Shown here piece by piece: positions 31,683-40,817 of a DNA stretch of 46,193 nt; positions within the stretch are counted from its first letter, which is position 1; every line of letters starts with the position of its first letter. The DNA is from an uncultured Campylobacter sp. (GTDB lineage Bacteria; Campylobacterota; Campylobacteria; Campylobacterales; Campylobacteraceae): contig NZ_CALJPC010000077.1 of NCBI RefSeq assembly GCF_937981295.1, positions 1 to 46,193 of the forward strand. The letters are read 5' to 3'. Below the pieces are notes generated by a model. The model was not told the DNA's origin and did no database searches. It saw nothing but the letters and a program-made list of their open reading frames with translations. Made by a program: the position numbers and the translations under genes.

Positions 31683-33585
31683 CCGCGCGCGCTCGACATG
31701 GATCGCAGACGGGACAGAAATTTCACGCGATACCGGCAATTTAAACGAAATAAAACCGCTTGAAAGCGAAGGAATTTTAAGCGGCACAAAACCTCTAAAC
31801 ATCGCAAAAGCTTCGAGCGACGCGGCGCTAAATTTAAAGGCAAAGCAAAATTTAAAAGCATCGCAGAACTCAAAAGCAAGACAAAATTCAAAAGCAAAGC
31901 GCAATTTAAAAACGATGCGAAATTTAAAAATGTCAAAGGCGAGCAATGCCAGAAAAGATGAGGCGCAAACTAAAGGCTCGGCAAGGAATTTAAAAGCAGA
32001 GCAAGCCGAAAGCGAGAGCAAAGGCGCAAATAATAGCGCAACGCAAATCCGCAAGATAGAGATCTCGCGCTCCGACCTAAACGTCCTGAGCCTGCTCGCA
32101 AACGGCGCTTTCGGCAAGAACTGCGAGCTACTGCGCCCAAGTAAGCTAAGCGTATGCGGTATAAATTTCGTTTTTTCCTGCGCGGACGCAAAAAAAGGCG
32201 ATATTTTGGAGCTTTATCTTAGCAAGGACGGCATAGCCGAATGCGCCAAAAATTCGCTTAGCGGCGAAAGTGGCGCGTATTTGCTAGCCAAAGGATCACG
32301 CAACTTGCAGGAAGAGGTTTCTGCCGCGGCGCAAAACGAGCAGAGCTTTGCGAAAAGCGGCACGGATTTCGCGCGCACTGCAAGTACGCAAAGCGCTATA
32401 AACGCCACAAGCGAGGGCTTAGACCATATAGAAAGTCTTGCTGCGTGCTATGATCAAACTTTTACTTGCAGCGCAGATACAAAATCTGCGAAAAACGCCA
32501 CTTTGGATTTGGCGAAAAGCTCTAGTGAAAATTCTGCGGTAAATTCCGCGCGGAGCATTGCCGAAAATTCTGCGATAAATCGCGTTTGTAGCGCAGATGC
32601 AAAATCCGTAGCAAATTCGGCGGGAAATTTTATCTCAAATTCCACCGAAAATTTCATCAAAAATCCCGCTGCAAATCCCGCCTATTGCGAGCTTGTCGCG
32701 CGCATAGACGTTAGCGACGTTTATGCCCCAAGCGCAAGCGAAGTCGCAGGCTCAATATTTCAAAACGCGTACGCAGAGCAAACTGCGGTGCAGGGGTGCA
32801 TCACGCTGCTAAAAAATGAGCTTGCAGAGCAAATCGCGCGCATAAAAAAAGTCGCAAGCTCGCTTGCCGCGCCTAAAATTTCAGCGTTTTTTACCTGCGC
32901 CGATCCGATCCACCGCGTGCATGAGCGGCTGATTAGGCATATGATCGATAAGGCGGATTTCGTGGTGATTTTTTTAACCGGCACGAGCAGCGCGGATGCC
33001 CTGCCCTACGAGCTACGCAAAAAAACGCTAAGCTATTTGCTGCAAAATTTTTTGGTCGCGCAACGCGCCATGATGATCGATCTGGGCTCGCTTGCGATTT
33101 TTGACGACAAGCCCGCCCTGCAGTGCGCGATCGCAAAAAATTTAGGTATAAACAAAATAATTTTTGGGCAAAATCACGCAAATATAGAGCTGTTTTTCGA
33201 AGGAGGTGGCGTGCATTCGGTGCTAGACGAGTATCAAAAGCGCGGCGAAATCGAGATTTTGCTGATGCCCGAATACGTCTATTGCGAGAAGTGCAAGGTG
33301 CTAGTAAGCACCAAAAACTGCCCTCACGGCGCTCATCATCACGTGCATTACCGTACGCAAAATCTCAAGGCACTGCTGCGCGCGGGGATCTTGCCGCCCG
33401 CGATTTTTATGCGTAAAGAGATCTCGGCGATGATTTTAAGCGAGCTTTTCCCCGCGCGATTTTCGGATCTGCAAAAGCTCTACGACGAGCTTTTTCCAAA
33501 CAGCGGGATCTTACAGAGCCACGGCGAGAGCGAGTTTTACGAGCAGCTGATGCAACTGTATCAAACCAGCGCGCTAAAGACGTAG
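31660..33585 (+). CDS. ATP-sulfurylase-like protein (Cj1609 type) with two low-complexity regions
   Basis: 641 residues from the ATG at 31660 (GGGAGAAAAGGAAAAAAT before it), within the end of the regulator gene. Residues 1-~130 are a Lys/Asn/Ala-rich leader containing six tandem hexapeptides (NLKAxQ). Conserved sequence begins ~132 (KIEISRSDLNVLSLLANGAFG), is broken at ~212-340 by a Ser/Ala/Asn-rich insert, and continues from YCELVARIDVSDVY. The catalytic domain of ATP sulfurylase is recognisable: DPIHRVHERLIRHMID (HxxH), VIFLTGTSSAD, KIIFGQNHAN, and a Cys/His cluster CEKCKV plus CPHGAHHHVHYR that may bind zinc. In C. jejuni Cj1609 is annotated as putative sulfate adenylyltransferase; I would not claim the reaction here. 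About 40% of this protein is low complexity. Confidence 0.82.
   Translation: MASQEKNSRARSTWIADGTEISRDTGNLNEIKPLESEGILSGTKPLNIAKASSDAALNLKAKQNLKASQNSKARQNSKAKRNLKTMRNLKMSKASNARKDEAQTKGSARNLKAEQAESESKGANNSATQIRKIEISRSDLNVLSLLANGAFGKNCELLRPSKLSVCGINFVFSCADAKKGDILELYLSKDGIAECAKNSLSGESGAYLLAKGSRNLQEEVSAAAQNEQSFAKSGTDFARTASTQSAINATSEGLDHIESLAACYDQTFTCSADTKSAKNATLDLAKSSSENSAVNSARSIAENSAINRVCSADAKSVANSAGNFISNSTENFIKNPAANPAYCELVARIDVSDVYAPSASEVAGSIFQNAYAEQTAVQGCITLLKNELAEQIARIKKVASSLAAPKISAFFTCADPIHRVHERLIRHMIDKADFVVIFLTGTSSADALPYELRKKTLSYLLQNFLVAQRAMMIDLGSLAIFDDKPALQCAIAKNLGINKIIFGQNHANIELFFEGGGVHSVLDEYQKRGEIEILLMPEYVYCEKCKVLVSTKNCPHGAHHHVHYRTQNLKALLRAGILPPAIFMRKEISAMILSELFPARFSDLQKLYDELFPNSGILQSHGESEFYEQLMQLYQTSALKT
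31831..31938 (+). repeat. Six tandem 18-bp units encoding NLKAxQ-like hexapeptides
   Basis: Reading AAT TTA AAG GCA AAG CAA, then five variants: NLKASQ, NSKARQ, NSKAKR, NLKTMR, NLKMSK. The first codons keep AATTTAAA or AATTCAAA in most units, so the repeat is built on the same AATTT core as the intergenic palindromes. Confidence 0.88.
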
Positions 33586-34321
33586 CTCTCGAGGGTGCAA
33601 CGCAAAAATGACGTGGAATTTGCGGCATCTAGGCGAGAGTAAAATTTCGTGGTGTTAGAATTTACGGCGGCTAGACGTAAAGTAAAATTTCATAGTGCGG
33701 AAAGAAAGGACTGTGCGGAATTTTATAGCATAAAGAGCGGCAGATGCAGAATTTGGCGTAAAATTTTGTGGTGCGACGAAGCTAAATTTTTAGAGCATTA
33801 GCAGCGGTACGATAAAACGAGCTTTAAATTTTAAAGTCTTGGCTTCGTAGCAAATTTATAACGGCGCAGTAAATTTTGCGGCGAAGCGGATTTAAAATTT
33901 TAAGGCGTGATGGATGTATAAATTAGAAGTGCGGCGGATCTAAATTTTAAGCTTGCGACAAGCGAGCTTAAAATTTTAAAATTAGGCGGTCGCTGCGAGT
34001 TACAGCGCAAAACTCGGATGCAGCGCAACGACTGCTCGCCCACGCAAAATGCCGTGCGTTTGCGGACGGGTTTGAAAACTCCACGCAGGCGAGCAAAATT
34101 TTAAAATTTTTACGCAAATGAGTAGAAATTTAAAATTCCTACATTAGCGAGCGAGTAGAACTGATTTCGTGTAGGCGGGCGAAATTTAAATTCTATATGC
34201 ACGAACAAAATTTAAAATTTCCTCGCACGCGCGAACGAAATTTAAAATTTCTGTGCGTGAGCGAATGCTCTAATTAAAATAAGCGGTAAAATTTTAAAAA
34301 GTAAAATTTAAAAGGAAAATT
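33586..34321. repeat. Gene-free repeat field upstream of pgpA
   Basis: 736 bp without a gene. The first 400 bp hold phrases like GTAAAATTTCGTGGTG and GAATTTGCGGC every 30-60 bp. At 34087-34262 there is a clearer array of five units of roughly GCGArCgAAATTTAAAATTTCTrYGCAC (starting near 34090, 34120, 34167, 34202 and 34231), 30-47 bp apart. Confidence 0.6.
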
Positions 34322-34858
34322 ATGGATAAAATTTTCGTTACATTTTTCGGCGCGGGGCTACTAAAGCCCGCACCGGGCACCTGGGGCAGCATCGCAGGCT
34401 GGATAGTGGGGCTGGTGGTCTTGATGCTCGCGGGCGAGGTGACGCTGTTTTTGTGCGCCGGTCTCGTCTTTTTCGTCTCGCTTAAGATCGTAAGCGATTA
34501 CGAAAGGCGGGTAGGCGCGCACGATAACAGCGAGATCGTCATCGACGAAGTCGTGGGGGTCTGGATTGCGATGTGCGCCGCCGCGCCCGTAGGCGAAATC
34601 TTTTCGCTGCCGCTGCGGGAGCTGATCGCGGGCTTTGAGAGCAGCAGGATATCGATCGTCGCGATGATTTTAGCGCTGCTGTTTTTCAGGGCGTTTGACA
34701 TCCGCAAGCCATCGATCATCGGGCGCGTGGATCGCGACGTACCAGGCGGGCTCGGCGTGATGCTGGATGACGTGCTGGCGGGCTTTTTCGCGGGGCTTGG
34801 GGTTTTGATAGTTATCTCTTTAGGGGTCAAGTTCGGCGCCGCGGGATTGATTTTTTAA
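34322..34858 (+). CDS. pgpA: Phosphatidylglycerophosphatase A
   Basis: Removes phosphate from phosphatidylglycerol phosphate at the inner membrane, completing phosphatidylglycerol synthesis. 178 residues. Family blocks: FFGAGLLKPAPGTWGSIAG at the start, IVIDEVVGVWIAM, FRAFDIRKPSIIG and PGGLGVMLDDVLAGFFAGL; acidic residues in these blocks bind the metal. Four hydrophobic segments are visible. ATG at 34322 follows AAAAGGAAAAT. As in C. jejuni, it follows the ATP-sulfurylase-like gene, here after a long repeat field. Confidence 0.95.
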   Translation: MDKIFVTFFGAGLLKPAPGTWGSIAGWIVGLVVLMLAGEVTLFLCAGLVFFVSLKIVSDYERRVGAHDNSEIVIDEVVGVWIAMCAAAPVGEIFSLPLRELIAGFESSRISIVAMILALLFFRAFDIRKPSIIGRVDRDVPGGLGVMLDDVLAGFFAGLGVLIVISLGVKFGAAGLIF

Positions 34859-35283
34859 GCTTTTTGGATGTGCTCATGGCAAACACAGCGCGATTACGAG
34901 CACTATCAAGCACCGAAATTTTAAAAACCGTATCCTGAGCGCGGCTTATGAAATTAGTGCAAATTTTAACTTCTGAGGCGTGAGCCCGCTTGAAATTTAA
35001 AATTTAAGCGGTATTTATTCGCGACTCGCGTAACCTGCAGAATTCTAAGACATAAAAATTTAATTGCGCTGCAAGAATCAAAATTATGCCGCCTGAAATT
35101 TCGTGCGGCTAAATTTAAAACAAAGCGGCAGGCGCAGCTCGCGCGTAAAATTTTAAAATTTATCGCTAATCGCAGACAGTCTAGCAGGGCGTGCTATTAA
35201 ATTTTTAGCAATACTTATTACTCAAGTTTGCGACGTTGCCGCAAAATGCAGGTATCGACGCAAAAAATTTAAAGGAACGAAAA
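34859..35283. other. Gene-free stretch between pgpA and the hydrolase gene
   Basis: 425 bp with AAATTT words (AAATTTAAAATTTAAG near 34993, AAATTTTAAAATTTAT near 35150). I see no gene and no obvious terminator. Confidence 0.45.
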
Positions 35284-35991
35284 ATGCAAAAGAGCGCGAT
35301 TGAGATACGCGGTATTCCCGCCGCCGTTTGGGGAAACCGCTCGAAAAAGGTTTATATCTACGCTCACGGGCAGGACGGCAGTAAGGAGGATGCAGAGCTT
35401 TTGGCTTCCGTCGTTTGCAAGCAAGGCTGGCAGGTTATTAGCTTTGACCTGCCCGGGCACGGACAGAGGCGGCACGAGCCCGCTTCTTGCAATCCGCGGC
35501 GCGCTATTTTGGAATTTCGCGAAATTTTATCGTATACAAAGAAGCGCTGGGACGAGGTCGCGCTATTTGCCGTTAGCCTAGGGGCATGGCTCGGTCTGCA
35601 AAGCTTCCGAGACGAAAGGCTTAGCAACTGTCTCTTCGTCTCGCCGATACTTGATATGAAATACGTTATTTCAAATATTATGCGTAGGGCCGGCATCAGC
35701 CGGGAGCGATTGAAGCAAGAGCGGATGATTTTGACTCATGTCGGGCAACCGCTTTTTTGGGAATATTGGAGTTTTGTTTTGAATAATCCGATCACCAAAT
35801 GGGAAACGCCTAGCCAGATTCTATACGCAGAAAACGACGATATGATGCCTTTGAAGATCGTCAAAAATTTTGCGCAACAATTTAGCTGCACCTTAAGCGT
35901 TATGAAAAACAGCGAGCATTGGTTTCATACGCCGCAGCAGCTAGATTATTTACGCAGATGGATCAAATCGGCGGTTGAGAATCGGCGATAA
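35284..35991 (+). CDS. Alpha/beta-hydrolase family protein
   Basis: 235 residues from the ATG at 35284, after AAAGGAAC (a start at 35236 would add 16 residues with no RBS). Serine-hydrolase features: the oxyanion region YIYAHGQDGSKEDAELLA, FDLPGHGQRR, the nucleophile elbow in ALFAVSLGAWLGL (a degenerate GxSxG with Val and Ala in place of the flanking Gly), Asp in LYAENDDMMP and the His in SEHWFHTPQQ. The order Ser-Asp-His fits an esterase or thioesterase-like enzyme. The substrate is unknown. It stands alone after pgpA. Confidence 0.82.
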   Translation: MQKSAIEIRGIPAAVWGNRSKKVYIYAHGQDGSKEDAELLASVVCKQGWQVISFDLPGHGQRRHEPASCNPRRAILEFREILSYTKKRWDEVALFAVSLGAWLGLQSFRDERLSNCLFVSPILDMKYVISNIMRRAGISRERLKQERMILTHVGQPLFWEYWSFVLNNPITKWETPSQILYAENDDMMPLKIVKNFAQQFSCTLSVMKNSEHWFHTPQQLDYLRRWIKSAVENRR

Positions 35992-36469
35992 AATTCTATG
36001 AGAGATTTTAAAACTCACGCCCAAGCCCGTGCTGATAAAATTCCGCGCGTCTTCGGGGTGCGAATTTCATAAATTTAAGATAATCTTAATATTTTGCTTT
36101 AATACGCTTGTTTTATAAGGCGCTTTTGCAGATCCAGCCACAGCTCTCATCGCTGTCACGCGAGGGGCATAGCTTCAAAGCACCCATCTCATAAATTTAA
36201 CCGCAATGGCATAAATCACGACCGATATAAATTAAAAACTAAAATATGATTAGAATTTAACCGATAGGCTGTCAATACAAATGCAAAAATGCCGATTTTA
36301 AAGCTAAATTTTAAAAAATGTCTATAAAGATGAATTCTTGAGATCTTAGCATGCTTTTGGCACGAGGTGCGAGCCAATGACAGCTTATCGCACTTCACTA
36401 GCACTATCGCGCTTTTGCTGCACGGACGCTTTACGAATCCATAGCAGTCGCGCGATTAAATTTTAAAAA
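35992..36469. other. Gene-free stretch between convergent genes
   Basis: 478 bp. A 24-codon minus-strand frame (36113-36187, ending in DESCGWICKSAL with three cysteines) looks protein-like and could be a fragment, but it has no RBS. The rest is A/T-rich with no clear structure. Confidence 0.4.
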
Positions 36470-36937
36470 TTATTTGCCTATTCTAAAGCCATTTAGCTTC
36501 ATATAAGTCGTATCTTTATGAAATGCTTCGCATCGCTCCCTGTTGCGATTGATATTCGAGGTCTCGAAAAAATATCCATCACTATCTTGACGCAAGGTGA
36601 TCGTCGCGCAAAAGATCATATCGTTTTTGAGTTTCGGTCCTACTCCGTAATCAAAGGATTGATTTAAAGTGACGGTTTTTTCTAGATCGCTATCACTAAA
36701 CTGCCTGGAGCCCGTCATACTTTTAAGCATTCTAAATCCACCTTGATTGAGGTAATCTCTTTGTATATCCTTAAATACACCTTCAAGCTCGACTGCGTAA
36801 GCTTTTACTAAAACCTCATCCTTAGCACCGCTTAATTTTGGATATATTATTTTTACTATCACGAAGATTATAATAGCTAAAAATATTATCCCACTTACGC
36901 CGCCGCCTACTGCCGCACCTTTTCTCATTTTCATCAT
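36470..36937 (-). CDS. Small membrane-anchored protein, pilin-like layout
   Basis: 155 residues. A short basic start (MMKMRKGAAVGGGVSG) is followed by one strong hydrophobic helix (IIFLAIIIFVIVKIIY, ~17-33) and a ~120-residue soluble domain with two cysteines (near 108 and 136: IFCATITLRQ, RERCEAFH) that may form a disulfide. N-in with a single helix and C-terminal disulfide recalls prepilin-like proteins, but there is no GFxxxE peptidase site. Starts inside the end of the upstream gene (ATGA overlap at 36934-36937) after AAGGAGTAAA. It is the last of three genes. Family not recognised. Confidence 0.65.
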   Translation of the reverse strand: MMKMRKGAAVGGGVSGIIFLAIIIFVIVKIIYPKLSGAKDEVLVKAYAVELEGVFKDIQRDYLNQGGFRMLKSMTGSRQFSDSDLEKTVTLNQSFDYGVGPKLKNDMIFCATITLRQDSDGYFFETSNINRNRERCEAFHKDTTYMKLNGFRIGK

Positions 36938-37170
36938 TTTACTCCTTCGTCAATGTCCTTTACCAAGGCATCTATTTTTTTATTAAGCATGAAATTTTCA
37001 TAGCTTTTTTGGATATAGGCTTCAAGTAGTTCGCCCGCATCCAGATGATCGCTGCCGCGAGTTAAAATCCGCCAATCCCTACCGAAGACCTTCGCAAAGT
37101 CATCATCCAGGCTTATCGCGTATTTTTTCGTCAAAGACTTACTCGTCAGCTGAACGGAAATTTCTTTCAT
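36934..37170 (-). CDS. Small cytoplasmic protein, middle gene of three
   Basis: 78 residues, acidic at the C-terminus, no membrane segment. Contains VQLTSKSLTKKYAISLDDDFAKVF and ELLEAYIQKSYENFML. Overlaps both neighbours by 4 bases (ATGA), so all three genes are probably made together. Family not recognised; size and partner resemble ZapA/ZapB-like division accessory pairs but I see no signature. Confidence 0.65.
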   Translation of the reverse strand: MKEISVQLTSKSLTKKYAISLDDDFAKVFGRDWRILTRGSDHLDAGELLEAYIQKSYENFMLNKKIDALVKDIDEGVK

Positions 37171-37427
37171 TTCTCGCCTAAATTATCGCCTGCCAAAATA
37201 TCGTCGATCTGCTTGCTTAGATCCTCATCGCTCATCTTGCGATACGCCAGATCGTTTTCAAGCGTGCCAAGCTGCATTCCCAAAGCCTCGTTTTGCGCCT
37301 TGACCGTAGCTAGTTCGGTACGTAGCTTTTCGTTTTCGTCTCTAGCCTCGGTGTATCGTCTAATCAGCTCAGCTACTTTATTGCTTAAGCCCTCGACCTT
37401 TTTTTCTTCGTCAAAGATTGATTCCAT
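37167..37427 (-). CDS. Short coiled-coil protein, first gene of three
   Basis: 86 residues, nearly all predicted coiled coil: NKVAELIRRYTEARDENEKLRTEL and TVKAQNEALGMQLGTLENDL have heptads of Leu/Val/Ala with charged flanks. The size and layout are like ZapB or similar small coiled-coil proteins. ATG at 37427 follows AGGCGAAATA. It is divergent from uvrB with 69 bp between starts. Confidence 0.7.
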   Translation of the reverse strand: MESIFDEEKKVEGLSNKVAELIRRYTEARDENEKLRTELATVKAQNEALGMQLGTLENDLAYRKMSDEDLSKQIDDILAGDNLGEK

Positions 37428-37444
37428 TATTTCGCCTTTTCTGA

Positions 37445-37450
37445 TATAAT
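37445..37450 (+). promoter_or_regulatory. -10 box of uvrB
   Basis: TATAAT 46 bases before the uvrB TTG, in the short divergent gap. A T-rich region lies upstream. Confidence 0.55.
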
Positions 37451-37496
37451 TTAAATAAAAATATTACCCAATTTTGGCTTTAAAAAAGGAAAAATT

Positions 37497-39473
37497 TTGC
37501 AAAATTTTAAAATCGAGAGCAAATTCTCCCCGAGCGAGGATCAAGAAAAAGCGATCGAAGGCATCGTCACGGGCTTTCAAAGCGGCAACAAATACCAAAC
37601 TCTTCTCGGAGTTACCGGCTCGGGTAAAACATTTACCATGGCAAATATTATTAAGAGGCTTGGAATTCCAGCACTCGTAATGACGCATAATAAATCCCTC
37701 GCGGCGCAGCTTTATAGCGAATTTAAGGGCTTTTTCCCGCAAAATCACGTCGAGTACTTCATCAGCTACTACGATTATTATCAGCCCGAGGCCTACATCC
37801 CCAGGCAGGATCTTTTCATCGAAAAGGACAGCGACGTAAACCAAGAGCTCGAGCGCTTGCGGCTAAGCGCCACGGCGAGTTTGCTGAGCTTCGACGATGT
37901 CATCACCGTGGCGTCAGTTTCGGCAAACTACGGCCTGGGCGATCCCGCCGAATACAAAGGCATGGTGCTGTTTTTTGAGATTGGATCAAAATTTAGCACT
38001 AAATTTTTACTTCGCAAGCTCGTCGATATGGGCTACAAACGCAACGACGATTTTTTTGATCGCGGGAATTTTCGCGTAAACGGCGACGTAATCGACATCT
38101 ACCCTGCATATTTTAACGACGAGGCGTTTAGGATCGAGTTTTTCGGCGACGAGATAGAGGCGATGTATCATCTAGACGTGCTGGAAAACAAAAAGACGCA
38201 AAGCGTCAAAAAATTTATTCTCTACCCGACGAGCCAGTTCATCGTGGGCGAGCAGCGCCTAAAATCGACGATCAAAGGGATCGAGGAGGAGCTTGAACAG
38301 AGGCTGAAATTTTTCGAGGACGCGGGCAAGCTCGTCGAGGCGCAGCGGCTGAAAGGGCGAGTGGAATTTGACCTTGAGATGCTGGGCGCTACGGGGATGT
38401 GCAAGGGGATCGAAAACTACGCGCGCTACCTGACCGGTCAAAAGCCGGGCGAGACGCCCTATTCGCTCTTTGATTACTACGAGAGTAAGGGCAAGGACTA
38501 CCTCGTCATCGTCGATGAAAGCCACGTGAGCCTGCCGCAGTTTCGCGGTATGTTCGCAGGAGATCGCAGCCGTAAAGAAACGCTCGTGCAGTACGGCTTC
38601 CGCCTGCCTAGCGCACTTGATAACCGCCCGCTGATGTTTGATGAGTTTATCAATAAAAAAGCTAAATTTCTATTCGTCTCCGCAACGCCCAATGATTACG
38701 AGCTTGGTCTTAGCCACGGGGCCGTATATGAGCAGATATTGCGCCCGACGGGACTACTCGATCCGCAGATTATTTTAAAAGACAGCGACAACCAGGTCGA
38801 AATTTTACACGATATGGCAAAGGATGTCATCGCGCGCGGCGAGCGGATCTTAGTAACCGTACTAACCAAAAAGATGGCGGAGGAGCTGAGCAAATACTAT
38901 CTGGAGCTTGGGCTTAAGGTCAAATATATGCACTCGGACATCGATGCGATCGAGCGCAACGAGCTCATCCGCGGCCTGCGCAGCGGCGAATACGATATGC
39001 TAATCGGTATAAATCTGCTCCGCGAGGGGCTCGATCTGCCCGAAGTAAGCCTTATCGCGATCATGGATGCCGATAAGGAGGGCTTTTTGCGCTCTCGCAC
39101 CAGCCTCATTCAGACGATGGGGCGAGCCGCGCGAAACGTGAACGGGCAGGTCGTGATGTTTTGCAAAAAGATCACCGCCTCGATGCAAGAGGCGATCGAC
39201 ATCACCCAAAAGCGCCGTAAATTTCAAGATGAATACAATCGCGCTCACGGCATAACGCCGCATTCTGCGAGCCGCAATATCGAAGAGAGCCTAAAGATCG
39301 AGGACGGCACCGAAATTTTAAGAAAGGGCGCCAATTTAGAGAAGATGCCCGCTGCCGAGCGCGCCAAGATCGTAAAGGAGCTTCGCAAGCAGATGCTCGA
39401 CGCCGCGGCCGCGCTGGAGTTTGAAAAGGCCGCTGCACTGCGCGATGAGATCGCGAAGCTTAGGAAGTTGTAA
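37497..39473 (+). CDS. uvrB: Excinuclease ABC subunit B
   Basis: Helicase-like core of nucleotide excision repair, forming the pre-incision complex after UvrA loading. 658 residues, standard length. P-loop GVTGSGKTFTMANI near 40-50; damage-wedge beta-hairpin region YYDYYQPEAYIP (~90-105) and NYGLGDP; VIVDESHVSLPQ (motif II); RLPSALDNRPL; FVSATPNDYEL; GINLLREGLDLPEVS; IQTMGRAARNVNG (motif VI). The C-terminal UVR motif (LRKQMLDAAAALEFEKAAALRDEI) contacts UvrC. TTG at 37497 follows AAGGAAAAAT. No insertion here, unlike several other conserved genes in the window. Confidence 0.98.
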   Translation: MQNFKIESKFSPSEDQEKAIEGIVTGFQSGNKYQTLLGVTGSGKTFTMANIIKRLGIPALVMTHNKSLAAQLYSEFKGFFPQNHVEYFISYYDYYQPEAYIPRQDLFIEKDSDVNQELERLRLSATASLLSFDDVITVASVSANYGLGDPAEYKGMVLFFEIGSKFSTKFLLRKLVDMGYKRNDDFFDRGNFRVNGDVIDIYPAYFNDEAFRIEFFGDEIEAMYHLDVLENKKTQSVKKFILYPTSQFIVGEQRLKSTIKGIEEELEQRLKFFEDAGKLVEAQRLKGRVEFDLEMLGATGMCKGIENYARYLTGQKPGETPYSLFDYYESKGKDYLVIVDESHVSLPQFRGMFAGDRSRKETLVQYGFRLPSALDNRPLMFDEFINKKAKFLFVSATPNDYELGLSHGAVYEQILRPTGLLDPQIILKDSDNQVEILHDMAKDVIARGERILVTVLTKKMAEELSKYYLELGLKVKYMHSDIDAIERNELIRGLRSGEYDMLIGINLLREGLDLPEVSLIAIMDADKEGFLRSRTSLIQTMGRAARNVNGQVVMFCKKITASMQEAIDITQKRRKFQDEYNRAHGITPHSASRNIEESLKIEDGTEILRKGANLEKMPAAERAKIVKELRKQMLDAAAALEFEKAAALRDEIAKLRKL

Positions 39474-40356
39474 ATCGCAAGGCTTAAAAGCGCCGTGAAA
39501 TTTGCGCGTTAAATTCCACTTGGCAGAGCGTAAAATTTGCACGCGTAACACAGAGCGAAATTTGCGCGCCGAATGCTGTCAGACAGAGCATTAAATTTGC
39601 GCGATCTACGCGTTAAATGCTGCGAGAGCAGTTTTAAAATTTGCTCGTTAAATTTAAGATGATTTACGCACGAAATTTACACATTGATTTTCTCGCCAAA
39701 TTTACACTCCGCCCCCCCTACCGAGCCGGATGCCCAATCCGTAAATCTACGCGCCGAGCTTTTGCTCTCGCTAGCTTTCTTATCCGCAAATTTATACAAG
39801 AAATTTGCGCGCCGAGCTTTTTGTTTCAGCCCGCTTTTGATCCGCAATTTGCGAGCCTGATTTGCGGCAGTCGCACTACCCCACTCTATACCGCCGCGCG
39901 CCTTTACGCTTTTTTTGCATCTCTCCGCACCCATCTTCGACTTTTTCCCGCGCGCGCCCCGCGTTTAAATTCTGTCGCTTCGCTCGCTCAATCCGTAGCG
40001 GCTACGAGCGGACATGCACTCAGACGCCGAGTTTGCACGTACTTTTTACTCGCCGTTGTGCGCGGATACTTTCAAAATTTTACGTAGAATTCCAAGCCTA
40101 CCCGCACCTACATTCGTGCCGCAGTAATAAACGCTCACTTTGAGGATACGAACGAAGTATTTACGTGACACGGCGCGGAAAATGAAATTTAGACGCCGCC
40201 TTGTCAAAGCGTATCTTAGCCGCTGCAGTGCGCCGCAAAATTTCAAAACGACAACGAGCCGCGATTAAATTTATCCGCGGGAGCGCGCCATAATGCGCCG
40301 ATTTGCGCGCTGCGTAAATTTTAAAATTGCCTCTAAATTTAAAATTTTATCCGCTG
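39474..40356. repeat. Gene-free stretch after uvrB, repeats at its left end
   Basis: 883 bp. At 39490-39660 the phrase (CA)GAGCGNNAAATTTGCGCG recurs four times in degenerate form. A C7 tract lies near 39712-39718. The 148-codon plus-strand frame at 39641-40087 has no features of a real protein (compositionally biased, no RBS). Confidence 0.5.
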
Positions 40357-40817
40357 TTAATACTCTCTGCTAAGCTCTAAATTTTCCACGCGCAGCGGTC
40401 TTTCGCCCTCAAAAATCACCCCGATGCCGAAAGGCTCGCAAATATCAAGCGCGCCCTCGGCAAACCTCAGTAGCCACTGCGTATCGCACGCGTAAAACGT
40501 GCATTGCGGCAGCCCGAACGGCAGATCGCAAACGGGCACGTCAAGTAGCCTAAGCTCATCCTCGCCCAAACAATACTCGCGTCTAAGCTCGTCTCGCAGG
40601 AAGACAAGAGCGTCTTTTACATACCGATCGATGTCTCGGGCGATGCGCTGCGCGAGCAAGACCCCTCATCGTCCACATCCGCCGTATCCGCAGACACGAG
40701 GCAAAACGGCACCTCGCCGAAGCTTTCGCTTTTTAACCCCAGCTCCGCATACCAAATAAAGCCCTCGTCCGTCGCGACTTTTTCAAGCTCGCCAAATTCC
40801 CAAGCCATTTTTTGCAT
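40357..40817 (-). pseudogene. Frameshifted small acidic protein
   Basis: Two overlapping minus-strand frames make one ~153-residue protein if one base is added to the run of four C (plus strand) at 40662-40665. N-terminal part: WEFGELEKVATDEGFIWYAELGLKS ... CLVSADTADVDDEG; then VLLAQRIARDIDRYVKDALVFL and LLDVPVCDLPFGLPQCTFYACDTQW, ending LENLSREY-like. Acidic alpha/beta proteins of this size include immunity proteins of the SMI1/DUF2004-type groups, but I cannot assign one. Either a real frameshift (phase variation in a short G run is possible but the run is short), a programmed shift, or a sequencing error. Confidence 0.6.

Noticed and set aside
36113..36187. 24-codon Cys-rich minus-strand frame
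   Set aside because: Protein-like (DESCGWICKSAL) but no RBS or upstream promoter; too short to support.
39712..39718. C7 homopolymer as a phase-variation tract
   Set aside because: Seven is at the low limit, and it is not inside a gene I can support.
39641..40087. 148-codon plus-strand frame after uvrB
   Set aside because: No RBS, biased composition, contains repeat DNA and a C7 tract; resembles no protein.
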